DNA from: an uncultured Bacteroidales bacterium
Lineage (GTDB): Bacteria; Bacteroidota; Bacteroidia; Bacteroidales; Lentimicrobiaceae
Length of the DNA: 64,000 nucleotides
Direction of reading: 5' to 3'
NCBI GenBank assembly: GCA_937894795.1
Contig: CALCQV010000136.1
Coordinates: 40,462 to 104,461 of the forward strand
Each line of letters starts with the position of its first letter. The stretch's first letter is position 1. Below, one piece after another: positions 35,371 through 43,969 of this stretch. The notes under the pieces are model-generated. The model searched no databases and was not told the DNA's origin. It saw only the letters and a list, made by a program, of their open reading frames with translations. The position numbers and the translations under genes are program-made.

Positions 35371-36438
35371 CTATTTTATTTTCCCTCTTTCCAGATTATC
35401 CTCAACTGTTAATTCTCCTGCAAGTGGTGTTTGCAGCAAGTGCTTTAATTCAAGACCTGTGTAACCCTTTCCAAGCAGGAACATGGTTTTTGCTATGGCT
35501 GATTCGGTGGTTATATCAAAACCACCAACAACTCCAATTCCTTCCAACTGCAGGCTGGTTTCGTATTTACCCATTTCAACCGAACCTCCTTTGCATTGAG
35601 TAACATTAAATACTGTAATACCTGAAGTTATGGTTTTACTTAATGCATCAATAAACCACTTGTCGGTAGGGGCATTACCTGCACCATAAGTTTCAAGTAT
35701 CACTGCTTTAAGTCCATCTATTGCCAGTATACTTTCAACCACTTTTTCCGTAATACCCGGAAATAGCTTTAGGATAGCCACCGCTGGATCAAGATTCTTA
35801 TGTACCGTTAAGCCCTGATTGGATGGTTTATTTATATATTGTGTGAAGTATTTGATGTGAACTCCCACCTGAGCCAATAAGGGATAATTCCCACTAAGGA
35901 ATGCATTAAAATTCTCGGCATTGAACTTACTTGTCCGATTACCGCGCAATACCCTGTTTTCAAAGCAAATAGACACCTCAGGTACCACTGGCTTGCCATT
36001 TTCCATAGCGGCAGCTATTTCAATAGCATTGATGAAGTTATCCCTGCCATCGGTTCTTACTACACCCATTGGTAATTGAGATCCGGTAAAGACTACGGGT
36101 TTATTGAGATTCTCAAGCATGAAACTTAGTACTGATGCTGTGTAAGCCATGGTATCAGTACCATGCAATACAACGAAGCCATCATAAAGATTGTAGTTTT
36201 CTTCGATGATTCCGGCAAGCCTTATCCAGAAAGCGGGTTTCATATTGGAAGAATCTATCAGCGGGTCGAAGCTGTAACTGCTTATTTGGCAATTTACACT
36301 TTCAAGTATGGGTATATGCTTATATAGTGTATCAAAGTTAAAAGGTACAAGTGCTCCTGTTTCAGGATCCTTCATCATTCCTATGGTGCCACCGGTATAA
36401 ATTACAAGTATTTTTGGGGCAAATTGTCTATTGGTCAT
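35371..36438 (-). CDS. ansA: Type I (cytoplasmic) L-asparaginase
   Basis: This enzyme hydrolyses L-asparagine to aspartate and ammonia. The 355-residue protein has both nucleophile-region motifs: YTGGTIGMM near residue 17 and HGTDTMAYTAS. The absence of a signal peptide supports the cytoplasmic type I form. The gene overlaps tatD by 11 bases and is transcribed after it. Confidence 0.93.
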   Translation of the reverse strand: MTNRQFAPKILVIYTGGTIGMMKDPETGALVPFNFDTLYKHIPILESVNCQISSYSFDPLIDSSNMKPAFWIRLAGIIEENYNLYDGFVVLHGTDTMAYTASVLSFMLENLNKPVVFTGSQLPMGVVRTDGRDNFINAIEIAAAMENGKPVVPEVSICFENRVLRGNRTSKFNAENFNAFLSGNYPLLAQVGVHIKYFTQYINKPSNQGLTVHKNLDPAVAILKLFPGITEKVVESILAIDGLKAVILETYGAGNAPTDKWFIDALSKTITSGITVFNVTQCKGGSVEMGKYETSLQLEGIGVVGGFDITTESAIAKTMFLLGKGYTGLELKHLLQTPLAGELTVEDNLERGKIK

Positions 36439-37210
36439 TTGTTGTCAGGTTGAATAATTTCACGGCATTTGCAGTAGTTGCTTCGGCCACCTCTTGCACT
36501 GTTATTCCTTTTATGTCAGCAACCATCCGGGCAATCAGGGGAACATAAGAAGGCTCATTTCGCTTTCCTCTATAAGGAACGGGTGCCAGGAAAGGTGCAT
36601 CAGTTTCTAAAACAAGGTGCTTCAGATCAATGTGCTTGAGTGTCTCCTGCATTTTATTGTTCTTAAAGGTTATCACACCACCTAGGCCAAGGCTGAAACC
36701 ATATTTTATGGCCTGCTTCGCTTGCTCCACTGAACCTGAAAAGCAATGAAAGATTCCCCGAAGATCACTCTTATTGATATCCTTCAGTATCTGGATTACT
36801 TCATTAAATGAATCGCGTATATGCACAATCAAAGGCAGGTCGTATGTTCGGGCAAGATCAATATGGTGCCTGAATACAATTTCCTGCTCCAATGCAAATG
36901 ATTTATCCCAATATAAATCCATACCACACTCGCCAATTCCAATAAAATTGCGTTTTGCCAACCATTCCTCCATAATAGCAAGTTCATTGGAATAATTCTC
37001 CTTAACTGATGTTGGATGCAGCCCAATCATTGGGAAGCAGTTGGAAGGGAATTGACCCGCTAGCGCCAGCATGCTATCAATGCTCGTACTGTCAATGTTA
37101 GGCAACATCATTTTGGTCACACCTGCATTTATGGCATTTTGAACCACTTCATGCCTGTCGTGATCAAATTCTTCCAGATAAAGGTGGGTATGTGTATCAA
37201 TTAATTGCAT
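36428..37210 (-). CDS. tatD: TatD-family metal-dependent DNase/hydrolase
   Basis: This 260-residue TIM-barrel metalloenzyme has IDTHTHLYLEEF (first metal site HxH), GIGECGMDLYW (Glu ligand), IVHIRDSF, FHCFSGS and LETDAPFLAP, the standard TatD/YcfH motif series. Family members are 3'-5' exonucleases or D-aminoacyl-tRNA-related hydrolases; the biological role here is not fixed. It forms a two-gene unit with ansA. Confidence 0.92.
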   Translation of the reverse strand: MQLIDTHTHLYLEEFDHDRHEVVQNAINAGVTKMMLPNIDSTSIDSMLALAGQFPSNCFPMIGLHPTSVKENYSNELAIMEEWLAKRNFIGIGECGMDLYWDKSFALEQEIVFRHHIDLARTYDLPLIVHIRDSFNEVIQILKDINKSDLRGIFHCFSGSVEQAKQAIKYGFSLGLGGVITFKNNKMQETLKHIDLKHLVLETDAPFLAPVPYRGKRNEPSYVPLIARMVADIKGITVQEVAEATTANAVKLFNLTTNDQ

Positions 37211-37287
37211 TGTGCAAAGGTATGAAATCAGTAAGTTCTTTGCTAACAGCAGGGATTGATGTATTTTTGTGCCACCAACCTCTCTCT

Positions 37288-38286
37288 ATGAAACTCAAAC
37301 TGTTGATTATCAGATTTAGTTCAATTGGTGATATTGTTCTCACTTCACCTGTTATCAGATGTTTGGGTGAGCAGTTGGATAATGTTGAGATACACTATCT
37401 GACAAAGAAAAGGTTCGCCACCCTTGTCGAATCCAATCACCATATCTCAAAAGTGTATTCTTTTGAAAAGAGTTTAAGTGAAGTAATCCCCAGTCTTCGG
37501 GCAGAAAAGTATGACCAGATTATCGATCTCCATAACAACTTAAGAAGCCACAGAATTGTCTTGGCCCTTTCCCGGCCTTCACATTCTTTCAGTAAGCTCA
37601 ATATTGAAAAGTGGCTCATGGTAAGGTTAAAGATCAACAAGCTTCCCAAGTTGCATATTGTTGATCGTTATCTGGAAACTATTGCACATTTGGGAGTCAA
37701 AAATGATGATAAAGGTCTGGATTACTTTATACCTGCAGAGGAAGAAGTGGATATAAAGAGTCAGTACCCTGATCTCTCAGTCGGCTATGTAGGTATAGCA
37801 ATAGGAGGGAATCATAAAACCAAAATATTGCCAGCCGATATGGTGGCAGGTATTGTCAATAATCTCAGGTTGCCTGTTGTTTTGCTTGGTGGCAAGGAAG
37901 ACAGGGAGCGTGGTGAAATTATAACAGAGCTGTCAAAAGATAAGGCCATTAACTTATGTGGAGAGTTAAGCCTTATGAGCTCTGCTTCCATTGTAAGACA
38001 GGCTACTGCCATTATTAGTAATGATACCGGACTGATGCACATTTCAGCAGCATTCAATAAACCATTGGTGTCTATATGGGGCAATACCATACCGGCTTTT
38101 GGCATGTATCCATACCTTAAGGCTAATACACCTTCACTGATAGCTGAGGTTAACAACTTGAAATGCCGCCCCTGCAGCAAGCTGGGCTATAATGAATGCC
38201 CCTTGAAGCATTTCAATTGTATGAGGATGCAGGATATTGCCAATATTGCAGAATTCGTGAATAGGTTCAGCGGGGACAGATCATAA
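37288..38286 (+). CDS. Family 9 glycosyltransferase (heptosyltransferase-like)
   Basis: This 332-residue GT-B transferase resembles LPS heptosyltransferases. It opens with LLIIRFSSIGDIVLTSPVIR (the ADP-heptose-binding N-terminal motif). The C-terminal half has ISNDTGLMHISAAFNKPLVSIWG, the GT9 nucleotide-sugar loop, and a conserved cysteine-rich segment (KCRPC and CPLKHFNC) common in the family. I start at the ATG at 37288, since the 32 residues upstream overlap tatD and lack family similarity. It is probably involved in lipopolysaccharide core assembly. Confidence 0.9.
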   Translation: MKLKLLIIRFSSIGDIVLTSPVIRCLGEQLDNVEIHYLTKKRFATLVESNHHISKVYSFEKSLSEVIPSLRAEKYDQIIDLHNNLRSHRIVLALSRPSHSFSKLNIEKWLMVRLKINKLPKLHIVDRYLETIAHLGVKNDDKGLDYFIPAEEEVDIKSQYPDLSVGYVGIAIGGNHKTKILPADMVAGIVNNLRLPVVLLGGKEDRERGEIITELSKDKAINLCGELSLMSSASIVRQATAIISNDTGLMHISAAFNKPLVSIWGNTIPAFGMYPYLKANTPSLIAEVNNLKCRPCSKLGYNECPLKHFNCMRMQDIANIAEFVNRFSGDRS

Positions 38287-38328
38287 CAGGATCTTAGCCC
38301 TAGGTTATTAGATAATCAGAACTATTTA

Positions 38329-38967
38329 TCAATGTATGTATGGATTATGCATGCGCTCTATGCCAATGCTTGTTGTCTGTCCATGCCCCGGATATACCGT
38401 GTAATCATCATCCAAAATAAAAAGCTTCTCCAGAATACTCCTCTTAAGTAAATTAAAATTACCCGTTGGCAAATCCGTCCTTCCAACACTTCCATAAAAA
38501 AGAACATCACCGGCAATAATAAAGCGTTGAGGTGCATTTACCAAACAGATGCTACCATCGGCATGGCCCGGTACATAAAGTACTGATAGTTCAGAATTGC
38601 CAAAAACCACCTTTTCATTTTCCCTAATGTAATACTCCGGCGCTATAATATCTGTGGCGTATAATCCATAATCAAATCCCTGACTTCTCGAATTTTCCCA
38701 AAACACCTTCCCGTCAGGATGGGCGGTTGCCCCTATGCCAAATTTGTCTTTAACATACTTTATGCCCAGAATATGGTCAACATGGTAATGAGTTATTATC
38801 TGGGCTTTGGGTATCAGTGAATTGCTCCGTATAAAGCTGAAAAGCTCTTCTTCTTCGATATGATTACTGCATCCGGGATCAATAATTATACACTCCCCGG
38901 TTTCATCCCACAATATAAAGGTGTTTGTTGCAAATAGGTTGAATGTAAAATACTTAATATTAATCAT
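38329..38967 (-). CDS. MBL-fold hydrolase, glyoxalase II-like
   Basis: This 212-residue metallo-beta-lactamase-fold enzyme has THYHVDHI (HxHxDH), PGHADGSICL, AGDVLFYGSVGRTDLP and PGHGQTTSIGIE, matching the glyoxalase II/persulfide-dioxygenase-like branch. The size and motif series fit the YcbL-type hydrolases. I start at the ATG at 38967. It is convergent with the GT9 gene. A link to the sulfur cluster, for example as a persulfide dioxygenase, is possible but not supported by anything here. Confidence 0.88.
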   Translation of the reverse strand: MINIKYFTFNLFATNTFILWDETGECIIIDPGCSNHIEEEELFSFIRSNSLIPKAQIITHYHVDHILGIKYVKDKFGIGATAHPDGKVFWENSRSQGFDYGLYATDIIAPEYYIRENEKVVFGNSELSVLYVPGHADGSICLVNAPQRFIIAGDVLFYGSVGRTDLPTGNFNLLKRSILEKLFILDDDYTVYPGHGQTTSIGIERMHNPYIH

Positions 38968-39155
38968 AGACACTTTGTATTTAACGATGCTAAGATAGCG
39001 CAATAGGTTGATTTGATTTGTTAATTTCTTCTTAAACCGGTATCAAATTTTATATTGTAGCCTCATAACACAATAGGCATGCAATTTGTTAAGTTATAAT
39101 AACTGCCATAAATGAGAATTATACGTTAAATTAGCATTTCCATTTATTACAAGTA

Positions 39156-42100
39156 ATGTCTGAAAGCAAACGTGCATCCATTATATTGAAATACAGTAGA
39201 ATAGTGCTGTTTTTATCCCTTCTTCTGGGGGGGGCATCACCTCTCTATGCCCAGTTCTATAATGGTTCACAGATGTCATTTGGCAAAAGCAGAGTACAAT
39301 ATGGTGACTTCCTCTGGACATATTACCGTCTTCCGGAGTACGACATCTATTTTTATCTGAATGGGAAAGAACTGGCCAACTATGCTGCCCGTTATATTAA
39401 AGCGACGTATCCTGAAATGGAAGAAATTCTTGATAACAGGTATTCCGAAAAGTTGCAATTCATTATTTTTAATTCACTCACTGATCTAAAACAAAGCAAC
39501 ATAGGGCTTATCAATGATCAGCAGTACAATATTGGTGGCATCACCTATATTCAGGGCAATAAAGTCTTCATCTATTTCGATGGGAATTATCATAATTTCG
39601 AAAAGCAGTTGAGGGCAGGATTGGCCAGAGTGCTAATTGACCAAACTATCTACGGTGGTTCAGTTGGCCGGCAGATTACCAATTCAACGGTAATGAACAT
39701 GCCCTCCTGGTTCATTGATGGGCTGGTTTCGTACCTTTCAGAAGAATGGAATACTGAAATTGACAACTACGTTAGGGAAGGGGTAATATCAGGCAGGTAC
39801 CGCAAGTTTAATCACCTTACCGGCAATGATGCAATTTATGCCGGTCACTCTATCTGGAAGTTTATTGCAGATAAATATGGAATCAACAGCATCCCAAATA
39901 TTGTTTACCTGGCCCGTATGAGCCGTAATGTAGAAACAGGCTTTCTTTATGTGCTTAATATTTCATTCAAAAACCTGTTAAAAGAATGGTATGCCCAGTT
40001 ACAGGCAGATTATTCTGCCAGTGCTGAACGTGATGCAGTACCTGAACATAATGTGAAACGGAAGCTTAAAAAGGATATCACCAACGATCAGATAAAGCTT
40101 GATCCTAGCGGTAAATACACCGCCTGGGTGAGCAATCAGTCAGGACAAGTGAAGGTGTGGTTGCAGGATAATATCAGGAATAAAACTAAAGTTGTTTATC
40201 GCCAGGGGCATCGTCTGGATGAGAAAAACGACTTCTCCTATCCCATTATCGATTTTCATCCTACAGCAAATACACTATCGGTGATTACTGAGAGAAAGGG
40301 TTTGCTTGCTTTTTATCAAATTAACCTGCATTCGAGGAAAAAGATAAAGCAATTTATCTTCGGTTATCAGAAAATATTATCCATGTCATACTCACCCAAT
40401 GGAAGAGACCTTGTGTTTTCTGCCATCAGGAAAGGTCAAAGTGATGTATTTGTTTTTAATGTAGCCTCGGGTTCCTCTGAACAGATTACCAAAGATATTT
40501 ACGATGATTTGAACCCTTCTTTTCTTAAAAGCGGTAATGAAATCATCTTCAGCTCCAACAGAATAAATGATACGCTGAAAGAGGAACCTAAGATCAATAA
40601 ACCGGGATTGCCTGCCAATCATGATGTTTTCATCTATAATTACGCTAAAAAGAGTGATGTATTGCGACGTGTTACCAACACACCCAGTGCCAATGAATAC
40701 CTTCCTATGGAGTATGAACCGGGTTATATATCCTATTTGTCAGATCAGAATGGAATATACAACCGTTATATTGCCCGGTTGGACAGCACTATTACCCATG
40801 TGGACACGACTACGCATTACCGTTACTTCACTCATAACTATGCCACCTCTGATTATTCACGCAACATAGTTAGTCATGATATCTCGCCTACTTCAGGTAA
40901 AATGGCACAGGTTGTTCATGTAGGGAAGAAGTATCCCGTTTCAGTCATTGAAAGGCCTGCTGCACAAAATATTCAGGCGCTCAGGGTAAAGAACACCCTA
41001 TTTATGGAAGAGCGGATATCAGCCCTCGAGAAACAACAACAGGAGGAAGCGATTATAGAGCCAACCAGAGCTTACCCTCGTTTTGTAAATGTTTATAGTG
41101 ACGAACCCGATGAAACTCCTGAAGAGCCTGTTGTAACAAGCCGGCAGATACCAGCCGTTCCGTTAATTGCAGTGGATACTACAACTGATGGTTTCGTTCA
41201 GCCCAAAGCCCGTAACTACAATGTTGAATATTCAATCAATGAGCTGGTAAATCAACTTGACTTCACTTTCCTCAGTGCCTCATATCAGCCTTTTTCCGGT
41301 GGAAGTGGACCTATCTTTCTGACGCCGGGATTAAATGCATTCTTTAAAGTTGGTATGACTGATTTGCTCGAAGATTACAGAATTGTGGCAGGTGTCAGGC
41401 TCGACTTTAACCTGGTCAACAATGAATATGTGGTCAGCATTGCCAACCTGAAGCACCGCCTCGACCGTGAAATCTATTTCCACCGCCAATCCATCGAGCA
41501 AACCGGGCTTTACTCTATTGTCAGATACCGTATACATGAGCTTCATTACATATTGAAATATCCTTTTAACCCTCTGTTCAGTATAAAGGGAACAGTATCA
41601 GGACGCAAGGACAGGGCAATATTCATGTCAACTGACCAGTATAATCTCAGAGAACCTGATATTAACAGATATTGGGTATCCGGTAAAATTGACCTTACTT
41701 ATGATGCCACAAGATCATTGGGTCTTAACTTATACGATGGTCTTCGTTTCAAGGCCTTCGGTGAATATTATCATCAGCTAGAGGGCGACGACAGGAATAC
41801 CAACATGATAGTATTGGGATTTGATATCCGGCATTACCTCCCTATTCACAGAAACCTTATTTGGGCCAATCGCTTTGCCACCAGTACTTCATTTGGCAAG
41901 AGCAAGCTCATTTACTATATGGGAGGAGTTGATACCTGGCTTACACCTAAATTTACCCGCGAAGCACCTATTGATTATTCGCAAAACTATGCTTATCAAA
42001 CTCTGGCTACCAACATGCGTGGCTTCAATCAGAATGTGAGGAATGGTAATTCCTTTGCACTCATTAACAGTGAAATCAGGTTCCCCATTATTAAATACCT

Positions 42101-42407
42101 GGCAAACAGGCCTCTTCGTTCCGACTTTCTTAATAATTTCCAGATCGTTGGATTTGGCGACTTTGGAACCGTTTGGACGGGTGCCAGCCCATATTCAGAT
42201 GACAATGCATTGTTTACCAGGGTAATTCAGCGGGGTTCACTCAAAATAACCATCCGTGAACAACGTGAACCACTGGTTGGTGGTGTGGGTTTTGGCCTCA
42301 GAGCACGTTTATTGGGTTACTTTGTAAGAGCTGATTATGCCTGGGGTATTGAGGATATGGTTATCAATAATCCTATCTTCTACGTTTCATTAAGCCTGGA
42401 TTTCTAA
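39156..42407 (+). CDS. Exported peptidase-like / TolB-propeller / outer-membrane barrel protein
   Basis: This 1083-residue protein combines a signal peptide (1-33, ending LYAQ), an M1-like peptidase region (about 50-290), a six-bladed TolB-type propeller (about 300-570: YSPNGRDLVFSAIRKGQSDVFV and similar blades), a low-complexity linker (about 630-690) and a C-terminal outer-membrane barrel (about 700-1083, ending FYVSLSLDF). In the peptidase region the WFIDGLVSYLSEEW segment is kept, but the usual HExxH zinc motif is replaced by RAGLARVLID. The enzyme part is therefore probably dead or a binding module. Proteins of this design are seen across Bacteroidota and often annotated as TolB-like, but their role is unknown. 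Confidence 0.8.
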   Translation: MSESKRASIILKYSRIVLFLSLLLGGASPLYAQFYNGSQMSFGKSRVQYGDFLWTYYRLPEYDIYFYLNGKELANYAARYIKATYPEMEEILDNRYSEKLQFIIFNSLTDLKQSNIGLINDQQYNIGGITYIQGNKVFIYFDGNYHNFEKQLRAGLARVLIDQTIYGGSVGRQITNSTVMNMPSWFIDGLVSYLSEEWNTEIDNYVREGVISGRYRKFNHLTGNDAIYAGHSIWKFIADKYGINSIPNIVYLARMSRNVETGFLYVLNISFKNLLKEWYAQLQADYSASAERDAVPEHNVKRKLKKDITNDQIKLDPSGKYTAWVSNQSGQVKVWLQDNIRNKTKVVYRQGHRLDEKNDFSYPIIDFHPTANTLSVITERKGLLAFYQINLHSRKKIKQFIFGYQKILSMSYSPNGRDLVFSAIRKGQSDVFVFNVASGSSEQITKDIYDDLNPSFLKSGNEIIFSSNRINDTLKEEPKINKPGLPANHDVFIYNYAKKSDVLRRVTNTPSANEYLPMEYEPGYISYLSDQNGIYNRYIARLDSTITHVDTTTHYRYFTHNYATSDYSRNIVSHDISPTSGKMAQVVHVGKKYPVSVIERPAAQNIQALRVKNTLFMEERISALEKQQQEEAIIEPTRAYPRFVNVYSDEPDETPEEPVVTSRQIPAVPLIAVDTTTDGFVQPKARNYNVEYSINELVNQLDFTFLSASYQPFSGGSGPIFLTPGLNAFFKVGMTDLLEDYRIVAGVRLDFNLVNNEYVVSIANLKHRLDREIYFHRQSIEQTGLYSIVRYRIHELHYILKYPFNPLFSIKGTVSGRKDRAIFMSTDQYNLREPDINRYWVSGKIDLTYDATRSLGLNLYDGLRFKAFGEYYHQLEGDDRNTNMIVLGFDIRHYLPIHRNLIWANRFATSTSFGKSKLIYYMGGVDTWLTPKFTREAPIDYSQNYAYQTLATNMRGFNQNVRNGNSFALINSEIRFPIIKYLANRPLRSDFLNNFQIVGFGDFGTVWTGASPYSDDNALFTRVIQRGSLKITIREQREPLVGGVGFGLRARLLGYFVRADYAWGIEDMVINNPIFYVSLSLDF

Positions 42408-42427
42408 ATAGCTATTAGTTTATTATA

Positions 42428-43411
42428 TTAGTGGTTAAATCCCTGAATATATTCATTCAATTCTTCAATACTTGATTCATAAGTGAATGCATCATTCAGC
42501 TTATAGAAGTTTCCAATATCATAAGTATAGCCATATGCATATTTTGCAAGTTCCAAACGAGTATCCTCGTAAGTGAAGAGTAACATTATCTCTTTTACCT
42601 GTGAACTTAATAGACAGTTTGATGAAATAACCTGTCTGGCAATAGTGAGACGGGTATCATCATAGGTTTTTGTAGCAATTGACTGTTTAATGTCGCGGAA
42701 TTCATCCGGGTGGACTGGGTAAGGACAACCTACCTGACCGGTATAACCGGGAAGAAAATAGGCAGGGCGTTCGCCATCAGCAGGTTCGTCATATCCGTCG
42801 TCATACCTGCCGGTTGTTGTAGTGGTTGTGGTTGAATATGAAGTGCTGGTGGTTGAAGAACTGACCTGACTGCCATTAGCTATTCCATTCATGTTCACAT
42901 TTAAATTCAGTCCTGCAGATTGATCGTTTACATTCATATTAACTGATATTCCGGCAGGTGGAGTATCATTATATGACTCAGTAACAGTAGTTGTTTGGGT
43001 AACCGTTTGCACTTGTGCAGGTTGGGCACCATAGACTATTATACGTTGTCCCTGTGCCGGTGGTAATGCCTGAGCCAATGGAGTTTCGTTCATATATCGT
43101 ACCACCCATTCATTCTTATTGTTCCGCTTAATAGCATAAGTGATTTCATTTCCCTGATTCACATAAATGTTCTTATCAATGGAACCAAGAGTCTGGTCAT
43201 CAAATATGATTTTAACCTTGTATGATGGTGCGGGAAGATCTGTAACCTTTACATTGGTTTCAGGTGTGTCATTTTGCTTAACACCATTCATTATAAGGGT
43301 GAATTGCTCACCTTGCTCAGTAAAAAATACCAGATTTGATTTTAACTGAGCCAGCGCAGGCAGGCTTACCAGTAGAAATACCACTGCCGAAAGTAATAAA
43401 GTTCTTCTCAT
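42428..43411 (-). CDS. Exported DUF4476-domain protein
   Basis: This 327-residue secreted or periplasmic protein has a signal peptide (1-21, ending ALAQ), an N-terminal beta-rich domain (about 25-125), a low-complexity linker rich in Thr, Ser, Asn and Gln (about 140-210), and a C-terminal DUF4476 helical domain (about 235-327: FRDIKQSIATKTYDDTRLTIARQVI, LLFTYEDTRLELAKYAY). The domain has tandem 'DTRL' helix pairs. Function is unknown. It is convergent with the preceding gene at only 20 bases. Confidence 0.85.
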   Translation of the reverse strand: MRRTLLLSAVVFLLVSLPALAQLKSNLVFFTEQGEQFTLIMNGVKQNDTPETNVKVTDLPAPSYKVKIIFDDQTLGSIDKNIYVNQGNEITYAIKRNNKNEWVVRYMNETPLAQALPPAQGQRIIVYGAQPAQVQTVTQTTTVTESYNDTPPAGISVNMNVNDQSAGLNLNVNMNGIANGSQVSSSTTSTSYSTTTTTTTGRYDDGYDEPADGERPAYFLPGYTGQVGCPYPVHPDEFRDIKQSIATKTYDDTRLTIARQVISSNCLLSSQVKEIMLLFTYEDTRLELAKYAYGYTYDIGNFYKLNDAFTYESSIEELNEYIQGFNH

Positions 43412-43449
43412 TAAGTGTTGTTGTTTAGTTTGTTACCTTGTTTTCGTCA

Positions 43450-43457
43450 CAAACATA
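43450..43457 (-). promoter_or_regulatory. TAnnTTTG-type promoter before the DUF4476 gene
   Basis: Minus-strand TATGTTTG lies 38 bases before the ATG, with a TTG 21 bases further upstream. That is a partial match to the two-element consensus. Confidence 0.45.
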
Positions 43458-43855
43458 GCAAATATTGCTTTTATATTTCAAGTGTGTAAGTATAGAATAT
43501 ATCAATCACGGGATTGATGCTCTTGTTAATTAATTGTTAGTAACTATTTGATAACTATCTCCCGGTAACCCTTGAATCAAATTAATCGAATGCAGAACTT
43601 TGTAAACTTAAATTTCTATTCCTTGTTGATGCAAGTCCTGACTAAAATTGAACCTTACGGTCAGTCGTCTCAACATAGGTTCTAGCTCGTTAAATACGCT
43701 TCTCAACAATGAGAGAGGCTCATAGCTCAATGATTTAGTAATGCGTTTTTTTTGATAAAATAACTTATTAAGAGACTTACTAATTGAGTACCAGATGGTT
43801 AAACTTTTTTTGTTAATAAAATGTGAATGATTTAGTTGCCTGATACCGATTTTAT

Positions 43856-43877
43856 AATTGTATATTGTCATACAATT
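43856..43877. promoter_or_regulatory. Inverted repeat upstream of ribonucleotide reductase
   Basis: AATTGTAT and ATACAATT are separated by 6 bases. This could be an operator or a hairpin. It is not a good NrdR box match. Confidence 0.3.
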
Positions 43878-43969
43878 TGGTGTTGGGTCATAAAACTTGT
43901 TTAGGGCTCAGAATCAATTAAATTAAGAAATTAAAAGAATTCAATTAATCCACCGTATCAACCCAAACT

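Larger units (their letters stand above)
43412..43969. other. 558-bp intergenic region upstream of ribonucleotide reductase
   Basis: No convincing gene is seen. An 87-residue open frame on the minus strand (43608-43871) has no recognisable pattern and is probably chance. AT-rich sequence carries one inverted repeat (43856-43877, AATTGTAT/ATACAATT with a 6-base spacer) about 93 bases before the reductase ATG. No cobalamin-riboswitch core was found. Confidence 0.5.

Noticed and set aside
38329..38967. The glyoxalase II-like hydrolase as a persulfide dioxygenase belonging to the sulfur cluster
   Set aside because: It lies 16 kb away on its own, and its motifs do not separate the two functions by eye.
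43608..43871. 87-residue minus-strand open frame upstream of the ribonucleotide reductase gene
   Set aside because: No recognisable domain, signal peptide or start context, and amino acid use looks like chance in AT-rich DNA.
43412..43969. Possible cobalamin riboswitch before the B12-dependent reductase
   Set aside because: I saw no GCCACTG-like B12 box or matching paired elements here, nor in the region before the IcmF-type gene.
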